Below are positions 38,980 to 47,968 of a DNA stretch of 64,000 nt, one piece after another; position 1 is the stretch's first letter, and every line of letters starts with the position of its first letter. Source of the stretch: UBA964 sp037444685 (lineage in GTDB: Bacteria > Pseudomonadota > Gammaproteobacteria > Steroidobacterales > Steroidobacteraceae); contig JBBILX010000001.1 of the NCBI GenBank assembly GCA_037444685.1, positions 1 to 64,000 on the forward strand. Direction: 5' to 3'. Under the pieces are notes generated by a model. The model did not search any database and was not told where the DNA came from. It was given only the letters and a program-made list of their open reading frames with translations. The translations under genes were made by a program, and so were the position numbers.

Positions 38980-40602
38980 TCAGAGTTCAGGGTCGCCGAC
39001 GCCTGCAGGCGACTTCTTCTCCTCGGGGATCTCTGTCATGACTGCCTCGGTCAGCAGCAGCGTGTTCGCGACCGAGACAGCGTTCTCGAGGCCGATTCTG
39101 AAGACCTTGGTCGGGTCGACGATGCCGGCTTCGATGAGGTCGACGTAGAGCTTGCGTGCAGCGTCGAAGCCCACGGCACCACTGGATTCGAGCATGCGGC
39201 TTACGACGACACCTCCGTCGGCAGCGGAATTCTCGGCGATCTGTCGTGCTGGCGCCTCGAGGGCGCGGCGCAGGATCTGGATGCCGGTCCGTTCGTCGCC
39301 CTCGCAAAGGGTCTCCTCATGAGCGAGCGCGGACACGAGCTTGAGGTGCGCGAGTCCACCGCCTGGCACGATGCCCTCGGCCACTGCGGCCTTGGTCGCC
39401 GCGATCGCATCGTCGAGGGCATCCTTGCGCGCCTTCATCTCAGACTCCGATGGAGCGCCGACGCGGATCACGGCCACGCCGCCGGCTAGCTTGGCGAGCC
39501 GCTCCTCGAGCTTCTCCCGATCATAGTCGCTGGTTGCCTTGTCGATCTCGCGGCGGATCTGCGCCATGCGGCCCTCGATCGCCCGGCGTTCGCCGGCGCC
39601 GCCGATGATCGTCGTGTGCTCCTTGTCGACGACGACGCGCTGGGCGCGTCCAAGCTGGGCGAGGCCGGTCGCTTCGAGCCGACGTCCGAGTTCCTCCGAG
39701 ATCACCTCGGCACCGGTCAGTACCGCCATGTCTTCGAGCAGCGCCTTGCGCCGGTCCCCGAACCCGGGTGCCTTGACCGCGACGCTCCTCAGCACCCCCC
39801 GCACCTGGTTGACGATCAGTGTTGCCAGCGCCTCGGCCTCCACGTCCTCGGCGACCACCAGGACCGGCCGGCCCTGCTTCGCCAACTGCTCGAGCAGCGG
39901 CAGCAGGTCCTTGATCGCCCCGATCTTGCGATCGACGAGCAGGATGTAGGCGTCTTCGAGCCGCGCTTCCATCTTCTCGGTGTCGGTGACGGAGTACGGT
40001 GAGATGTAGCCGCGGTCGAACTGCATGCCCTCGACGACTTCGAGCACGGTCTCCGTCGTCTTCGACTCTTCGACCGTAATCACGCCTTCGCCACCGACTT
40101 TCTCCATGGCATCGGCCACGAGTTCACCGATCGAGGCGTCGTTGTGCGCCGAGATCGTCGCGACCTGGGCCTTCTCGAGCCGCGTACTCACGGGCTTCGA
40201 CAGGCTGCGCAGCTGCGTGACGGCGACGCCGAGCGCGCGGTCGAGGCCCCTCTTGATGTCGATGGCACTCGCTCCCGCGGCGACGTTCCGGACTCCGTCG
40301 GCGAAGATCGCATGCGCGATCACCGTAGACGTACTCGTGCCGTCGCCGACCAGGTCGCCAGTCTTTTCGGCTGCCTGGCGCAGCATCTGCGCGCCGAGGT
40401 TCTCCTCCGGGTCCTTGAGACTGAACTCCTTGGCAATGGTTACGCCGTCGTTGCAGACCAAGGGCGCGCCCCAGGACTTCTGGATCAGGACGGACTTGGA
40501 CTTCGGTCCGAGCGTCAGGCGGACCGCTTCGGCGAGTTGCGTGGCGCCGCGGAGAACCTTTTCGCGCGCGTCAGCTCGGAAGGAAATTCGCTTGTGGCCC
40601 AT
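38980..40602 (-). CDS. groEL: Chaperonin GroEL, divergent copy without adjacent groES
   Basis: The 540-residue chaperonin has TLGPKSKSVLI, the ATPase loop GDGTSTSTV, KAPGFGDRRK and EGIVPGGG, so the ring and ATP site should be intact. Two features mark it as an accessory paralogue: there is no groES beside it, and the C-terminus ends in a charged SPAGVGDPEL instead of Gly-Gly-Met repeats. The ATG at 40602 (MGHKRISF) was chosen; another in-frame ATG lies 12 bases upstream, and neither has a clear ribosome binding site. Confidence 0.92.
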   Translation of the reverse strand: MGHKRISFRADAREKVLRGATQLAEAVRLTLGPKSKSVLIQKSWGAPLVCNDGVTIAKEFSLKDPEENLGAQMLRQAAEKTGDLVGDGTSTSTVIAHAIFADGVRNVAAGASAIDIKRGLDRALGVAVTQLRSLSKPVSTRLEKAQVATISAHNDASIGELVADAMEKVGGEGVITVEESKTTETVLEVVEGMQFDRGYISPYSVTDTEKMEARLEDAYILLVDRKIGAIKDLLPLLEQLAKQGRPVLVVAEDVEAEALATLIVNQVRGVLRSVAVKAPGFGDRRKALLEDMAVLTGAEVISEELGRRLEATGLAQLGRAQRVVVDKEHTTIIGGAGERRAIEGRMAQIRREIDKATSDYDREKLEERLAKLAGGVAVIRVGAPSESEMKARKDALDDAIAATKAAVAEGIVPGGGLAHLKLVSALAHEETLCEGDERTGIQILRRALEAPARQIAENSAADGGVVVSRMLESSGAVGFDAARKLYVDLIEAGIVDPTKVFRIGLENAVSVANTLLLTEAVMTEIPEEKKSPAGVGDPEL

Positions 40603-40693
40603 GTCGCAAAGCATGTGAACGAGCCATGTCAGGGACAATACGCAGCATTGCGAATCGGCGTCGGGCCAGAGTGCCCGTCGTGCACTGCAACGT

Positions 40694-40722
40694 TTGGCGC
40701 ACTTCTGGGCTGCTGCTATTGT
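40694..40722 (+). promoter_or_regulatory. Possible sigma70-like promoter for the SDR–SOUL pair
   Basis: TTGGCG (40694–40699) and TATTGT (40717–40722) are 17 bases apart, about 65 bases before the dehydrogenase ATG in the gap between divergent genes. Each hexamer matches the consensus at four positions. Confidence 0.35.
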
Positions 40723-40787
40723 TGATCCGTGGCCTGTATCTCGCCGCTACGGCCTGCCCGTGTACCCGATGCTGGAGTGCTCCCCCC

Positions 40788-41594
40788 ATGATTTCTGTCC
40801 GTGTCCTGCTTCTCGGCCTGATCCTCGCTTCGCTGCCGATGGTCGCGACGTCTGCGGCGGATCCACCCACCGTGCTCGTAACCGGCGCCAACCGCGGGCT
40901 CGGTCTGGCTTGGGCGCAGAAGTACGCCGAGCGGGGCTGGAACGTCATCGCGACGGCCCGCCGCCCCGAAGAGGCGAGGACGTTGCGGGAACTCGCGGCT
41001 CGTACGGGCAGGGTCCGGATCGAGACTCTCGACGCGACCGACCCCGGCTCCGTGGATGCGCTCGCGAAGCGGCTCGACGGCCTGCCGATCGACATCCTCG
41101 TCAACAATGCCGGCATGATTGGCGACGAGCCGGAACAGCGCCTCGGCTCGCTCGATCCTGCGCGCTTCGACACCTATATGCGCGTCAATGCCCTCTCGGC
41201 GCTGCTCGTCACGGAGAGACTGCTGCCGAATCTGCGGGCCGGGAAACTCAAGAAAGTGGCAGGGATCAGCGCGCGCGTGGCTTCGTTCGCTGCCTATCCG
41301 CGCATCCATTCCGGCCTCTACTTCTACAAGGCGAGCAAGGTGGCGCTCAACATGATCCTGCGCAACCTCGCGATGGATCTGCAATCCGATGGCATCGCCG
41401 TCGCAGTTCTCTCGCCGGGCGTCGTCAATACCTACGGCACCGAGATGAATCACGAGGCGATGTCGCCTGAGATGCGCCGGAGCATGACGGACATCGACAC
41501 GAGCGTAGGCGGCATGATGCGTGTGCTCGACGAGCTGACTCTGGAAGGGTCGGGACAGTGGTACCGCTTCGACGGCAGTGTGATCGGGTGGTGA
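40788..41594 (+). CDS. Short-chain dehydrogenase/reductase with an N-terminal signal peptide
   Basis: The 268-residue protein has a classic SDR fold: TGANRGLG cofactor loop, NNAG, and the catalytic YKASK with an upstream Ser in GISARVASF. Unusually it starts with a hydrophobic signal-like segment (MISVRVLLLGLILAS) ending near ATSAA. That would place a nicotinamide-dependent enzyme in the periplasm or tether it to the membrane. The stop overlaps the GTG start of the SOUL-family gene (GTGA). Confidence 0.82.
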   Translation: MISVRVLLLGLILASLPMVATSAADPPTVLVTGANRGLGLAWAQKYAERGWNVIATARRPEEARTLRELAARTGRVRIETLDATDPGSVDALAKRLDGLPIDILVNNAGMIGDEPEQRLGSLDPARFDTYMRVNALSALLVTERLLPNLRAGKLKKVAGISARVASFAAYPRIHSGLYFYKASKVALNMILRNLAMDLQSDGIAVAVLSPGVVNTYGTEMNHEAMSPEMRRSMTDIDTSVGGMMRVLDELTLEGSGQWYRFDGSVIGW

Positions 41595-42217
41595 GCTCGC
41601 CCCGGCCACGGCGGTTGCTTGCGCTGCTCGTGCTGACTCTGTCAGCCTCTGTGGCCATGGCGATCGAGGAACCCGCTTATCGGTCGGTCGAGCGCGCGGG
41701 CGCCTTCGAGCTCCGCGAGTATGCCCCCTATCTGATCGCCGAGACGCGGGTCGAAGCCGGCTTCGTGGCCGCCGGCAACATCGCCTTCGGTCGGCTGTTC
41801 CGCTACATCAGCGGCGCAAACGTCCCGGAGCGCAAGATCACGATGACCGCGCCGGTTACCCAGGGGCCGGGCGAGAAGATCGCGATGACAGCGCCCGTGC
41901 AGCAGGTCGCCGCAGGCGGCGAGTACGTCGTGGGATTCATTGTCCCTCGGCAGTACACACTCGAGACGGTGCCGCAGCCGACCGACGCGCGCATCCGCAT
42001 CCGCGAGGTGCCGGGCGGGCTGGTCGCAACCTGGCGCTACAGCGGTCGCTGGACGGAATCGAACTTTCGCGAGGCTGAGAGCCGGCTGCGCCGCGAGCTC
42101 GACGCGCACCGTCTCATCGCGACAGGTGATGCCGTGATTGCCCGCTATAACGCGCCGTTCATGCCGCCCTTTCTGCGTCGCAATGAGGTCCTGATACCGG
42201 TGCGCCGGGCGCGCTAG
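41591..42217 (+). CDS. SOUL-family haem-binding protein
   Basis: The 208-residue protein begins with a signal peptide (LLALLVLTLSASVAMA) followed by a SOUL/HBP domain: YRSVERAGAFELREYAPY, then FGRLFRYISG and two ITMTAPV/IAMTAPV repeats. Family members bind haem or tetrapyrroles. The GTG at 41591 overlaps the dehydrogenase stop; another GTG is three bases upstream. The 3' end overlaps slyX on the opposite strand by 4 bases. In a phototroph a tetrapyrrole-handling role is attractive but unproven. Confidence 0.85.
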   Translation: MSSPRPRRLLALLVLTLSASVAMAIEEPAYRSVERAGAFELREYAPYLIAETRVEAGFVAAGNIAFGRLFRYISGANVPERKITMTAPVTQGPGEKIAMTAPVQQVAAGGEYVVGFIVPRQYTLETVPQPTDARIRIREVPGGLVATWRYSGRWTESNFREAESRLRRELDAHRLIATGDAVIARYNAPFMPPFLRRNEVLIPVRRAR

Positions 42218-42423
42218 TAATGCGGCGGCCTTTCGATGCGCGTCGCGGCATCGCCGGCTGGATCGGCAGCCGCATCGAGTTCCGCGAGCAGTTGCCGATT
42301 GCGCTCGACGACGCGGTCCAGCTCGCGTTGCTGCCGATACAGCGCATCGCTGAGCTGCTGGATGCTGCGCTCGAGGTGCGCGATACGGATCTCGATCGCC
42401 TCGATCCTCGATTCGTCGCTCAT
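42214..42423 (-). CDS. slyX: SlyX family protein
   Basis: The 69-residue protein is a heptad-repeat coiled coil (RIEAIEIRIAHLERSIQQL) ending in the family's RPPHY. Function is unknown. The ATG at 42423 gives the usual SlyX length; a frame extending 24 codons upstream is Arg-rich and not conserved. It is divergent from the PLP enzyme gene by 70 bases. Confidence 0.85.
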   Translation of the reverse strand: MSDESRIEAIEIRIAHLERSIQQLSDALYRQQRELDRVVERNRQLLAELDAAADPAGDAATRIERPPHY

Positions 42424-42493
42424 CGATCGTCCCCTACGACGCCTCCGGCATACACTGACGCATAATGCCCAGGCCACTCCGCCGGAGCTGTTC

Positions 42494-43795
42494 ATGAGCT
42501 ACGAAAGCTATCACAAGCGCCGCATCGGCGAGCGTACGCTGGCGCCCGAGACGCAGATGATGGGTTACGGCTTCGACCCCGCCCTGTCCGAGGGTGCATT
42601 GAAGCCGCCGATCTTCCTGACCTCGACCTTCGTGTTCCGCAGCGCGCAGGACGGCAAGGACTTCTTCGACTACTCGGCCGGCCGACGTGAACCACCACCC
42701 GGAACGCCGCCGGGCCTCGTCTACTCGCGCTTCAACAATCCGAACCTCGAGGTGCTCGAGGACCGACTGGCCCTGTGGGAGGGAGCCGAGACGGCCTGCG
42801 TGTTCTCAAGCGGCATGGCGGCGATCTCGACCACGTTGTGGGCTTGTCTGCGGCCCGGCGACGTGCTGCTGGCCAGCGAGCCGCTCTACGGTGGCACCGA
42901 GACGCTGATCGAGCGGACGCTGCCCGAGTACGGCATGCGAGCCGTCGCTGTGGCCCGCGCCTGCGAGCGTGGCGCGGTGATGGCGGGCGCACGCACGGCA
43001 CTCGAGCAGGCTCGCAGCTCGGGCGGGCGCGTCGCGCTGCTGCTCACCGAAACGCCGGCCAATCCGACCAACAGCCTCGTCGATCTGCCACTGTGGCGCG
43101 AGGCTGCCGAGTGGCTCGCCGCGGAGCAGGGTGGTGCGCGGCCGCCGCTTGCCGTCGACAACACTTTCCTCGGTCCCGTCTTCCAACGGCCGCTCGAGCA
43201 TGGCGCGGATCTCGTGCTCTACTCGTTGACCAAGTACGTCGGCGGACACTCGGATCTGGTCGCGGGCGGTGTGGTCGGTGGCGCGGCCGCGCTGCGCCCG
43301 ATCCGCCAATTGCGCAGCGCGCTCGGCACGCAGCTCGATCCGCACACGGCCTGGATGCTGATGCGCTCGATGGAAACGCTGCTGCTGCGCATGCGGGCGG
43401 CCGCGGACAACGCCGCGCGGGTAGCCGGCTTCCTGGCCGCACACCCGAAGGTCACACGGGTCAACTACCTCGGCAGGCTCGCCGAGTCGGATCCGGCCTA
43501 TCCGGTGTATCTTCGCCAGTGCGCCGGGCCCGGCTCGACGTTTGCGTTCTCGGTGCGCGGCGGTGAAGCGGAGGCCTTTCGCCTGCTCGATGCCCTGCAG
43601 GTCATCAAGCTGGCTGTCAGCCTCGGCGGCACAGAGACGCTGATTTCGCATCCAGCATCCACGACCCATTCCGGTGTGCCGCGCGAGACCCGCGAGCGCC
43701 TCGGCATCGATGACGCGCTGATCCGGATTTCGGTCGGCATCGAGAATGCCGACGATCTGATCGCGGATCTGGCGCAGGCGCTGGAGCGGGTCTGA
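42494..43795 (+). CDS. Cys/Met-metabolism PLP-dependent enzyme (cystathionine gamma-synthase/methionine gamma-lyase type)
   Basis: The 433-residue fold type I enzyme has YSRFNNPNLEVLEDRLA, SSGMAAISTT, ETPANPTN, VDNTF and the PLP-binding Lys in SLTKYVGGHSD. SLGGTETLISHPAS near the end binds the substrate carboxylate. These motifs place it in the trans-sulfuration family, but gamma-synthase, gamma-lyase and O-acylhomoserine sulfhydrylase activities cannot be separated from sequence alone. It starts at ATG 42494 and is followed 35 bases later by the hydrolase. Confidence 0.88.
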   Translation: MSYESYHKRRIGERTLAPETQMMGYGFDPALSEGALKPPIFLTSTFVFRSAQDGKDFFDYSAGRREPPPGTPPGLVYSRFNNPNLEVLEDRLALWEGAETACVFSSGMAAISTTLWACLRPGDVLLASEPLYGGTETLIERTLPEYGMRAVAVARACERGAVMAGARTALEQARSSGGRVALLLTETPANPTNSLVDLPLWREAAEWLAAEQGGARPPLAVDNTFLGPVFQRPLEHGADLVLYSLTKYVGGHSDLVAGGVVGGAAALRPIRQLRSALGTQLDPHTAWMLMRSMETLLLRMRAAADNAARVAGFLAAHPKVTRVNYLGRLAESDPAYPVYLRQCAGPGSTFAFSVRGGEAEAFRLLDALQVIKLAVSLGGTETLISHPASTTHSGVPRETRERLGIDDALIRISVGIENADDLIADLAQALERV

Positions 43796-43830
43796 CGGCG
43801 CCCGAGCGTTCCTCCACACCCGAACCGATC

Positions 43831-44742
43831 GTGAAGACTGCCCTCGTGATCGTGCTTCTGCTCTCCGTGATCCTCGCTGCCTGGCTCTGGACGCCCGATC
43901 TTCCCCAGGCCGAGCTCGAGGCACGCTACGCGCAGTCGCCAGCGGATTTCCGCGAGATTGCCGGCGTCCGCCTGCACATCCGCGACAGTGGCCCGGAGGG
44001 CGCGCCGGCGGTCGTGATGATTCATGGCTTCGGCTCGAGTCTGCACACTTTTGACGCCTGGGCGCGCGCGCTTGCGCAGTGGCGCGTCGTGCGTTTCGAT
44101 CTCCCGGGCGCGGGATTGACGGGTCCCGAGCCCTCCGGCGACTACAGCGACACGCGCAGCCTCGCCGTCCTCGAGGCACTGCTCGACGACCGCGGGATCG
44201 TCAGGGCGACGCTGGTAGGACACTCGATCGGCGGGCGCATCGCCTGGAAGTTTGCGGCGACGCGGCCCGAGCGCGTCGAGCGGCTCGTGCTGGTCGCGCC
44301 CGACGGATTCGCGAGCCCGGGCTTCGAGTATGGCAAGGCGCCGCAGGTCCCGGCGTCGTTCGGTATCCTGGCGCGGGTACTGCCGAAGGCACTGCTGCGC
44401 ATGAACCTCGCGCCCGGCTATGCTGATCCCGGTTCCCTGACCGACGATCTGGTCACCCGCTACCACGAGCTCATGCTCGCTCCGGGCGTGCGCCGTGCGC
44501 TGCTCGAGCGGATGCAGCAGACGGTGCTCGAGGATCCGCTGCCCTACCTGGCCCGGATCGAGGCGCCGACACTGCTTCTCTGGGGCGAGCGGGATGCGAT
44601 GATTCCAGTACGCAACGCAGCGGACTACCAGCGGGCGCTCGCGCGTGCGACGCTCGTGACCCTGCCGGGCGTGGGCCATGTGCCGCAGGAGGAGGGAGCC
44701 ACGGCCGCGCTCGAACACCTGCGGCGCTTCCTTTCCCAATGA
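43831..44742 (+). CDS. Membrane-anchored alpha/beta hydrolase
   Basis: The 303-residue protein has an N-terminal hydrophobic anchor (about residues 4–20), then an alpha/beta-hydrolase domain: oxyanion region MIHGFGSS, nucleophile elbow GHSIGG, LLWGERDAMIP (acid) and GVGHVPQEE (His). The substrate is unknown. The start is GTG at 43831. It may be co-transcribed with the PLP enzyme upstream. Confidence 0.82.
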   Translation: MKTALVIVLLLSVILAAWLWTPDLPQAELEARYAQSPADFREIAGVRLHIRDSGPEGAPAVVMIHGFGSSLHTFDAWARALAQWRVVRFDLPGAGLTGPEPSGDYSDTRSLAVLEALLDDRGIVRATLVGHSIGGRIAWKFAATRPERVERLVLVAPDGFASPGFEYGKAPQVPASFGILARVLPKALLRMNLAPGYADPGSLTDDLVTRYHELMLAPGVRRALLERMQQTVLEDPLPYLARIEAPTLLLWGERDAMIPVRNAADYQRALARATLVTLPGVGHVPQEEGATAALEHLRRFLSQ

Positions 44743-44919
44743 TTGCCCGTCGATGACCGATCTGTCGAAGACCTGCGGCCGCAGAGCGGCGTGAGCGCTT
44801 GGAAACGTCCTATCTCCGCGTTGCTGGAATCACCATGCGGGCGACGACAATCCGCTGACACGCGCACAGCCCGACGCGTCTATCGTCCAACGCACCGAAG
44901 CCGCGACGGAGGGTCGACA

Positions 44920-45339
44920 ATGGACGCACCGGTCTTCAGCACGTTCTCGGCGATCGCGGAGGTCTTCGTTACCGCCGGCGTGCTCTACGTGGTCTACACG
45001 AGCTACACGCGCAGGCGGTTCGAGTGGCGGCTCGCGACGGCGCTGATCGTGTTCGAATTCTCGGTGAACATGATGTACATGATCGTACGGATGCGTGACG
45101 CATCCGGTGGTCAAGAGCCCTCGCCGTCGCCATACGCGCTGCTCATGGCGGCGCACGGCATCCTTTCGGTGATCGTGTTCGTGCTGTTCGTGGTGTACTG
45201 CTACCTGGCTTTCGTCGCCGCGCGGCACGACCGGCACTTATTCGCCGAGCATCGCGCCGTGACCTGGAGCTTCGTCGGCTTGTGGCTGCTCAGCGTAGGC
45301 TCGGGCGAAGTGCTCTATGTGCTGAACTACATCGCGTAA
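44920..45339 (+). CDS. Small integral membrane protein of unknown function
   Basis: The 139-residue protein has four predicted transmembrane helices (about 10–28, 38–58, 72–97, 112–133) and a short basic loop TRRRFEW. There are no catalytic motifs. The ATG at 44920 gives a hydrophobic N-terminus; the preceding 177 bases contain no gene I can support. Its 3' end overlaps the convergent frameshifted membrane gene by 13 bases, and both may belong to a haem- or quinone-linked membrane system, which is speculation. Confidence 0.65.
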   Translation: MDAPVFSTFSAIAEVFVTAGVLYVVYTSYTRRRFEWRLATALIVFEFSVNMMYMIVRMRDASGGQEPSPSPYALLMAAHGILSVIVFVLFVVYCYLAFVAARHDRHLFAEHRAVTWSFVGLWLLSVGSGEVLYVLNYIA

Positions 45340-45862
45340 GCAGCCGCCAGGCCAGTCAGCGCGAGAGCCGCACCGACGGCCAGCGTAATGCCGCGCGCGA
45401 TCGCACGACCGGCGCGCGGCGCGCCGACGCCAGTGCCGGCGGCACGGACACGGGCCAGCGTGGCCACGAGCGTCAGGTGCGCGCAGAGCAGCAAGGTGAA
45501 CGCATAGCCGAAGAAGATGTGCGTCAGGTCGGTGACCGGGTACACCCGGGTGCCACGCTCCGGTATCGCTATCAGCAGCACACCCGACACGATCGTTCCG
45601 CTGGCGAGCCAGAAGGCATGCAGACCGACGCGGTAGTGCGTCTGTTGCGCGTAGCGGCGCCCGCGCAGGTAGTGACGGAGCTGGTAGAGCGCGTAGGGCG
45701 GTAGTGCCAGAAGGCCCATGGACCAGTGCATGAGGATCCAGTCTTCGCGCGAATCCGGTGCCAGAACGCGAAGGTCCAGCCGGCGAGCGCGATGACCGCG
45801 AGCGGCGCGGCCCATCGCAGGACCTGTCCGGCGCTGACTTCTTGCGGTCCGGTGGCGGGCAT
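45327..45862 (-). pseudogene. Membrane protein, cytochrome b561-like or DUF4405-like, with a frameshift
   Basis: The start frame (ATG 45862, MPATGPQEVSAGQ) holds one hydrophobic helix (APLAVIALAGWTFAFWH). The rest, with HWSMGLLALPPYALYQLRHYL, THYRVGLHAFWLASGTIVSG, THIFFGYAFTLLLCAHL and a last helix, continues in another frame from about 45750. A single-base change near 45745–45755 would join them into a protein of about 178 residues with four to five helices and several His residues within them. The haem-binding idea rests on those His residues only. Confidence 0.6.
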
Positions 45863-45956
45863 GCGGAGCGCATCGTACGTGCCGGCGCCGCTGACCTTTG
45901 TCACTGGAGAATCACGGGCAAGGCGGACGGATCGGGCCGATCGATCGGCGGACGGA

Positions 45957-46820
45957 TCAGCGCGGGTCCAGCCGCTCCCCAGCCATCGTGAGCGTGCGCC
46001 ATGCCTGCGAGAGGTGCAGCCGCTCGACCATGCGGCCATCGACGCGGATCGCGCCCTTGCCGGCGTTCTCAGGCAGCGCGAATGCGCTGATGACGCGTCG
46101 CGCCGCTTCGATGGCCGCCGAATCGGGGGTGAACGCGTCGTTGCAGGTGGCAATCTGTGCCGGATGGATCAGCGTCTTGCCGTCGAAGCCGAACGCGCGG
46201 CCTTGACGGCACTGCCTCGCGAAGCCTGCCTCGTCGTCGAGCGAGTTGAAGACGCCATCGAGCGCCGCGAGGCCATGGGCACGGGCGGCCAGAACGACCA
46301 GCGACAGCGCGGCCAGCAGCGGCTGACGATCGACGTCGAGCTCGAATCCGGCCTCCTTGGCGAGATCGTTGCTGCCGACGACGAGACAGGCGAGCGGGCC
46401 GTCGGAGGCCGCACCGGCGATCTCGTCGAGGCGAAACAGCGACCGCGCCGTCTCGATCATGGCCCACAGACCGACCCCGGGCCGTCGCGCGAGCGCTGCC
46501 TCATACGGTCGCAGGTCCTCGCGCGCGGTGATCTTTGGCACGAGGAGCGCGTCCGGTTGCAAGGGCGCGAACGCGTCGAGGTCGTCGGCACCCCAAGGTG
46601 TGTCGAGACCGTTGACGCGTATGACGAGTTCGCGGTCGCCGAAGCCACCAGCGGTCACGGCCTCCACGGCGCACTGGCGGGCGGCGTCCTTCATCGCCGG
46701 CGCGACCGCGTCCTCCAGATCGAAGATCACCGCGTCGCAGGCCAGGGTCCTGGCCTTGTCGACGGCTCGTTCGTGGGAGGCGGGCACATAGAGTGCGCTG
46801 CGGCGACGGCGGCTCTGCAT
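45957..46820 (-). CDS. HpcH/HpaI aldolase/citrate lyase-family CoA-ester lyase
   Basis: The 287-residue TIM-barrel protein begins SALYVPASHERAVDKA, then VIFDLEDAVAP, RVNGLDTPWG, WAMIETARSL with the metal-binding Glu, and KTLIHPAQI. This is the CitE/malyl-CoA lyase-like family that splits L-malyl-, citramalyl- or methylmalyl-CoA. The ATG at 46820 starts the conserved domain; upstream residues in the same frame are not conserved. phhA is divergent, 203 bases away. Which CoA ester is cleaved cannot be told. Confidence 0.85.
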   Translation of the reverse strand: MQSRRRRSALYVPASHERAVDKARTLACDAVIFDLEDAVAPAMKDAARQCAVEAVTAGGFGDRELVIRVNGLDTPWGADDLDAFAPLQPDALLVPKITAREDLRPYEAALARRPGVGLWAMIETARSLFRLDEIAGAASDGPLACLVVGSNDLAKEAGFELDVDRQPLLAALSLVVLAARAHGLAALDGVFNSLDDEAGFARQCRQGRAFGFDGKTLIHPAQIATCNDAFTPDSAAIEAARRVISAFALPENAGKGAIRVDGRMVERLHLSQAWRTLTMAGERLDPR

Positions 46821-47023
46821 GGTTCTCGGCAGTGCTCCAAGCCTCGATTGGCGGCGGTGGCGATTCTCGCACAGCGGCGAACGGCTGCTGCAGGCGGGGC
46901 CAGGTGGGATTTGGCGGAAAGACGTGCGCTGGCGACCCGATTCGCCGGATTGCTGCGCCAAGGACCGCTCCAGCAAGGTCGCGCCGCCGAGTTCAACGCC
47001 GTTCCCGGGGCTACGCTCACGTC

Positions 47024-47968
47024 ATGGAGACTCCGCGGGCGCCGACTTCCCGGCATCACTCGTTGCGCGGTCGCTACGACGCCGCACGATCCGACTACAC
47101 GGTCGAGCAGCGTTACGGCGACTACAGTGCTGACGAGCATCGGATCTGGGCCGAACTGCTCGCGCGCCAGGGAGCGCTCGTTGGGCGTTATGCGGTGCCG
47201 GAGTTTCTGGCGGGCCTCGCGGCGCTGGGCCTCGACGAACGGATCCCGCGCCTCGAGTCGATGTCCGAGCGACTGCGACGTCTGACCGGCTGGCAGCTCG
47301 TCGGGGTGCCGGGCCTGATTCCCGAACAGGCATTCTTCGCTCACCTCGCGCGGCGCCGATTCCCCGTGACGGTCTGGATTCGCCGACGCGACGAGTTCGA
47401 CTACCTCGTCGAACCGGACCTGTTCCACGACTTCTTCGGCCACGTGCCGCTGCTCTGCGACCCCGTCTATGGCGATTTCATGGAACTCTACGGCCGGGCC
47501 GGTCAGCGCGCGATGGAACTCGGCGGACTGACGATGCTCGCGCGGCTGTACTGGTACGCGATCGAGTTCGGCCTGACCGAGACACCGATTGGTCTTCGGG
47601 CACACGGCACCGGCATCCTGTCGTCGGCCGCCGAGACCCGCTACGCGATCGACAGCGTCGTGCCGCATCGCATCCGCTTCGATCTGCAGCGCGTGCTGCG
47701 CACCGGCTACCTGATCGACGATCTGCAGCCCTGCTATTTCGTCATCCGCGATTTCCAGGAACTGATCGATGCCTGCGTCGGCACGGACTTCGCGCTGCTC
47801 TATCGACAGTTCGCCGACGCAGCGCCGATCGCGCCTGGCGCGCTGTCACCCGGGGATCTCGTGCTCCGTCGCGGCAGGCCGGTGAGGCAGCCCGAGGCGT
47901 CAGGCGACGCCAGAGGCGGCGAGATGCCGGCGCCGTTGCCTTCGGGCGTTCAGCCGGCGGAAGAATGA
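47024..47968 (+). CDS. phhA: Phenylalanine 4-monooxygenase
   Basis: PhhA hydroxylates phenylalanine to tyrosine using tetrahydropterin and iron. The 314-residue protein has the Fe-binding FHDFFGHVP (two His) and WYAIEFGL (Glu), and RRFPVTVWIRRRDEFDYL. It has no N-terminal regulatory ACT domain, as usual for bacterial enzymes. The last 69 bases overlap the 3' end of def on the opposite strand; the C-terminal tail there is low-complexity. It feeds tyrosine toward the hpd pathway at 63.5 kb. Confidence 0.94.
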   Translation: METPRAPTSRHHSLRGRYDAARSDYTVEQRYGDYSADEHRIWAELLARQGALVGRYAVPEFLAGLAALGLDERIPRLESMSERLRRLTGWQLVGVPGLIPEQAFFAHLARRRFPVTVWIRRRDEFDYLVEPDLFHDFFGHVPLLCDPVYGDFMELYGRAGQRAMELGGLTMLARLYWYAIEFGLTETPIGLRAHGTGILSSAAETRYAIDSVVPHRIRFDLQRVLRTGYLIDDLQPCYFVIRDFQELIDACVGTDFALLYRQFADAAPIAPGALSPGDLVLRRGRPVRQPEASGDARGGEMPAPLPSGVQPAEE

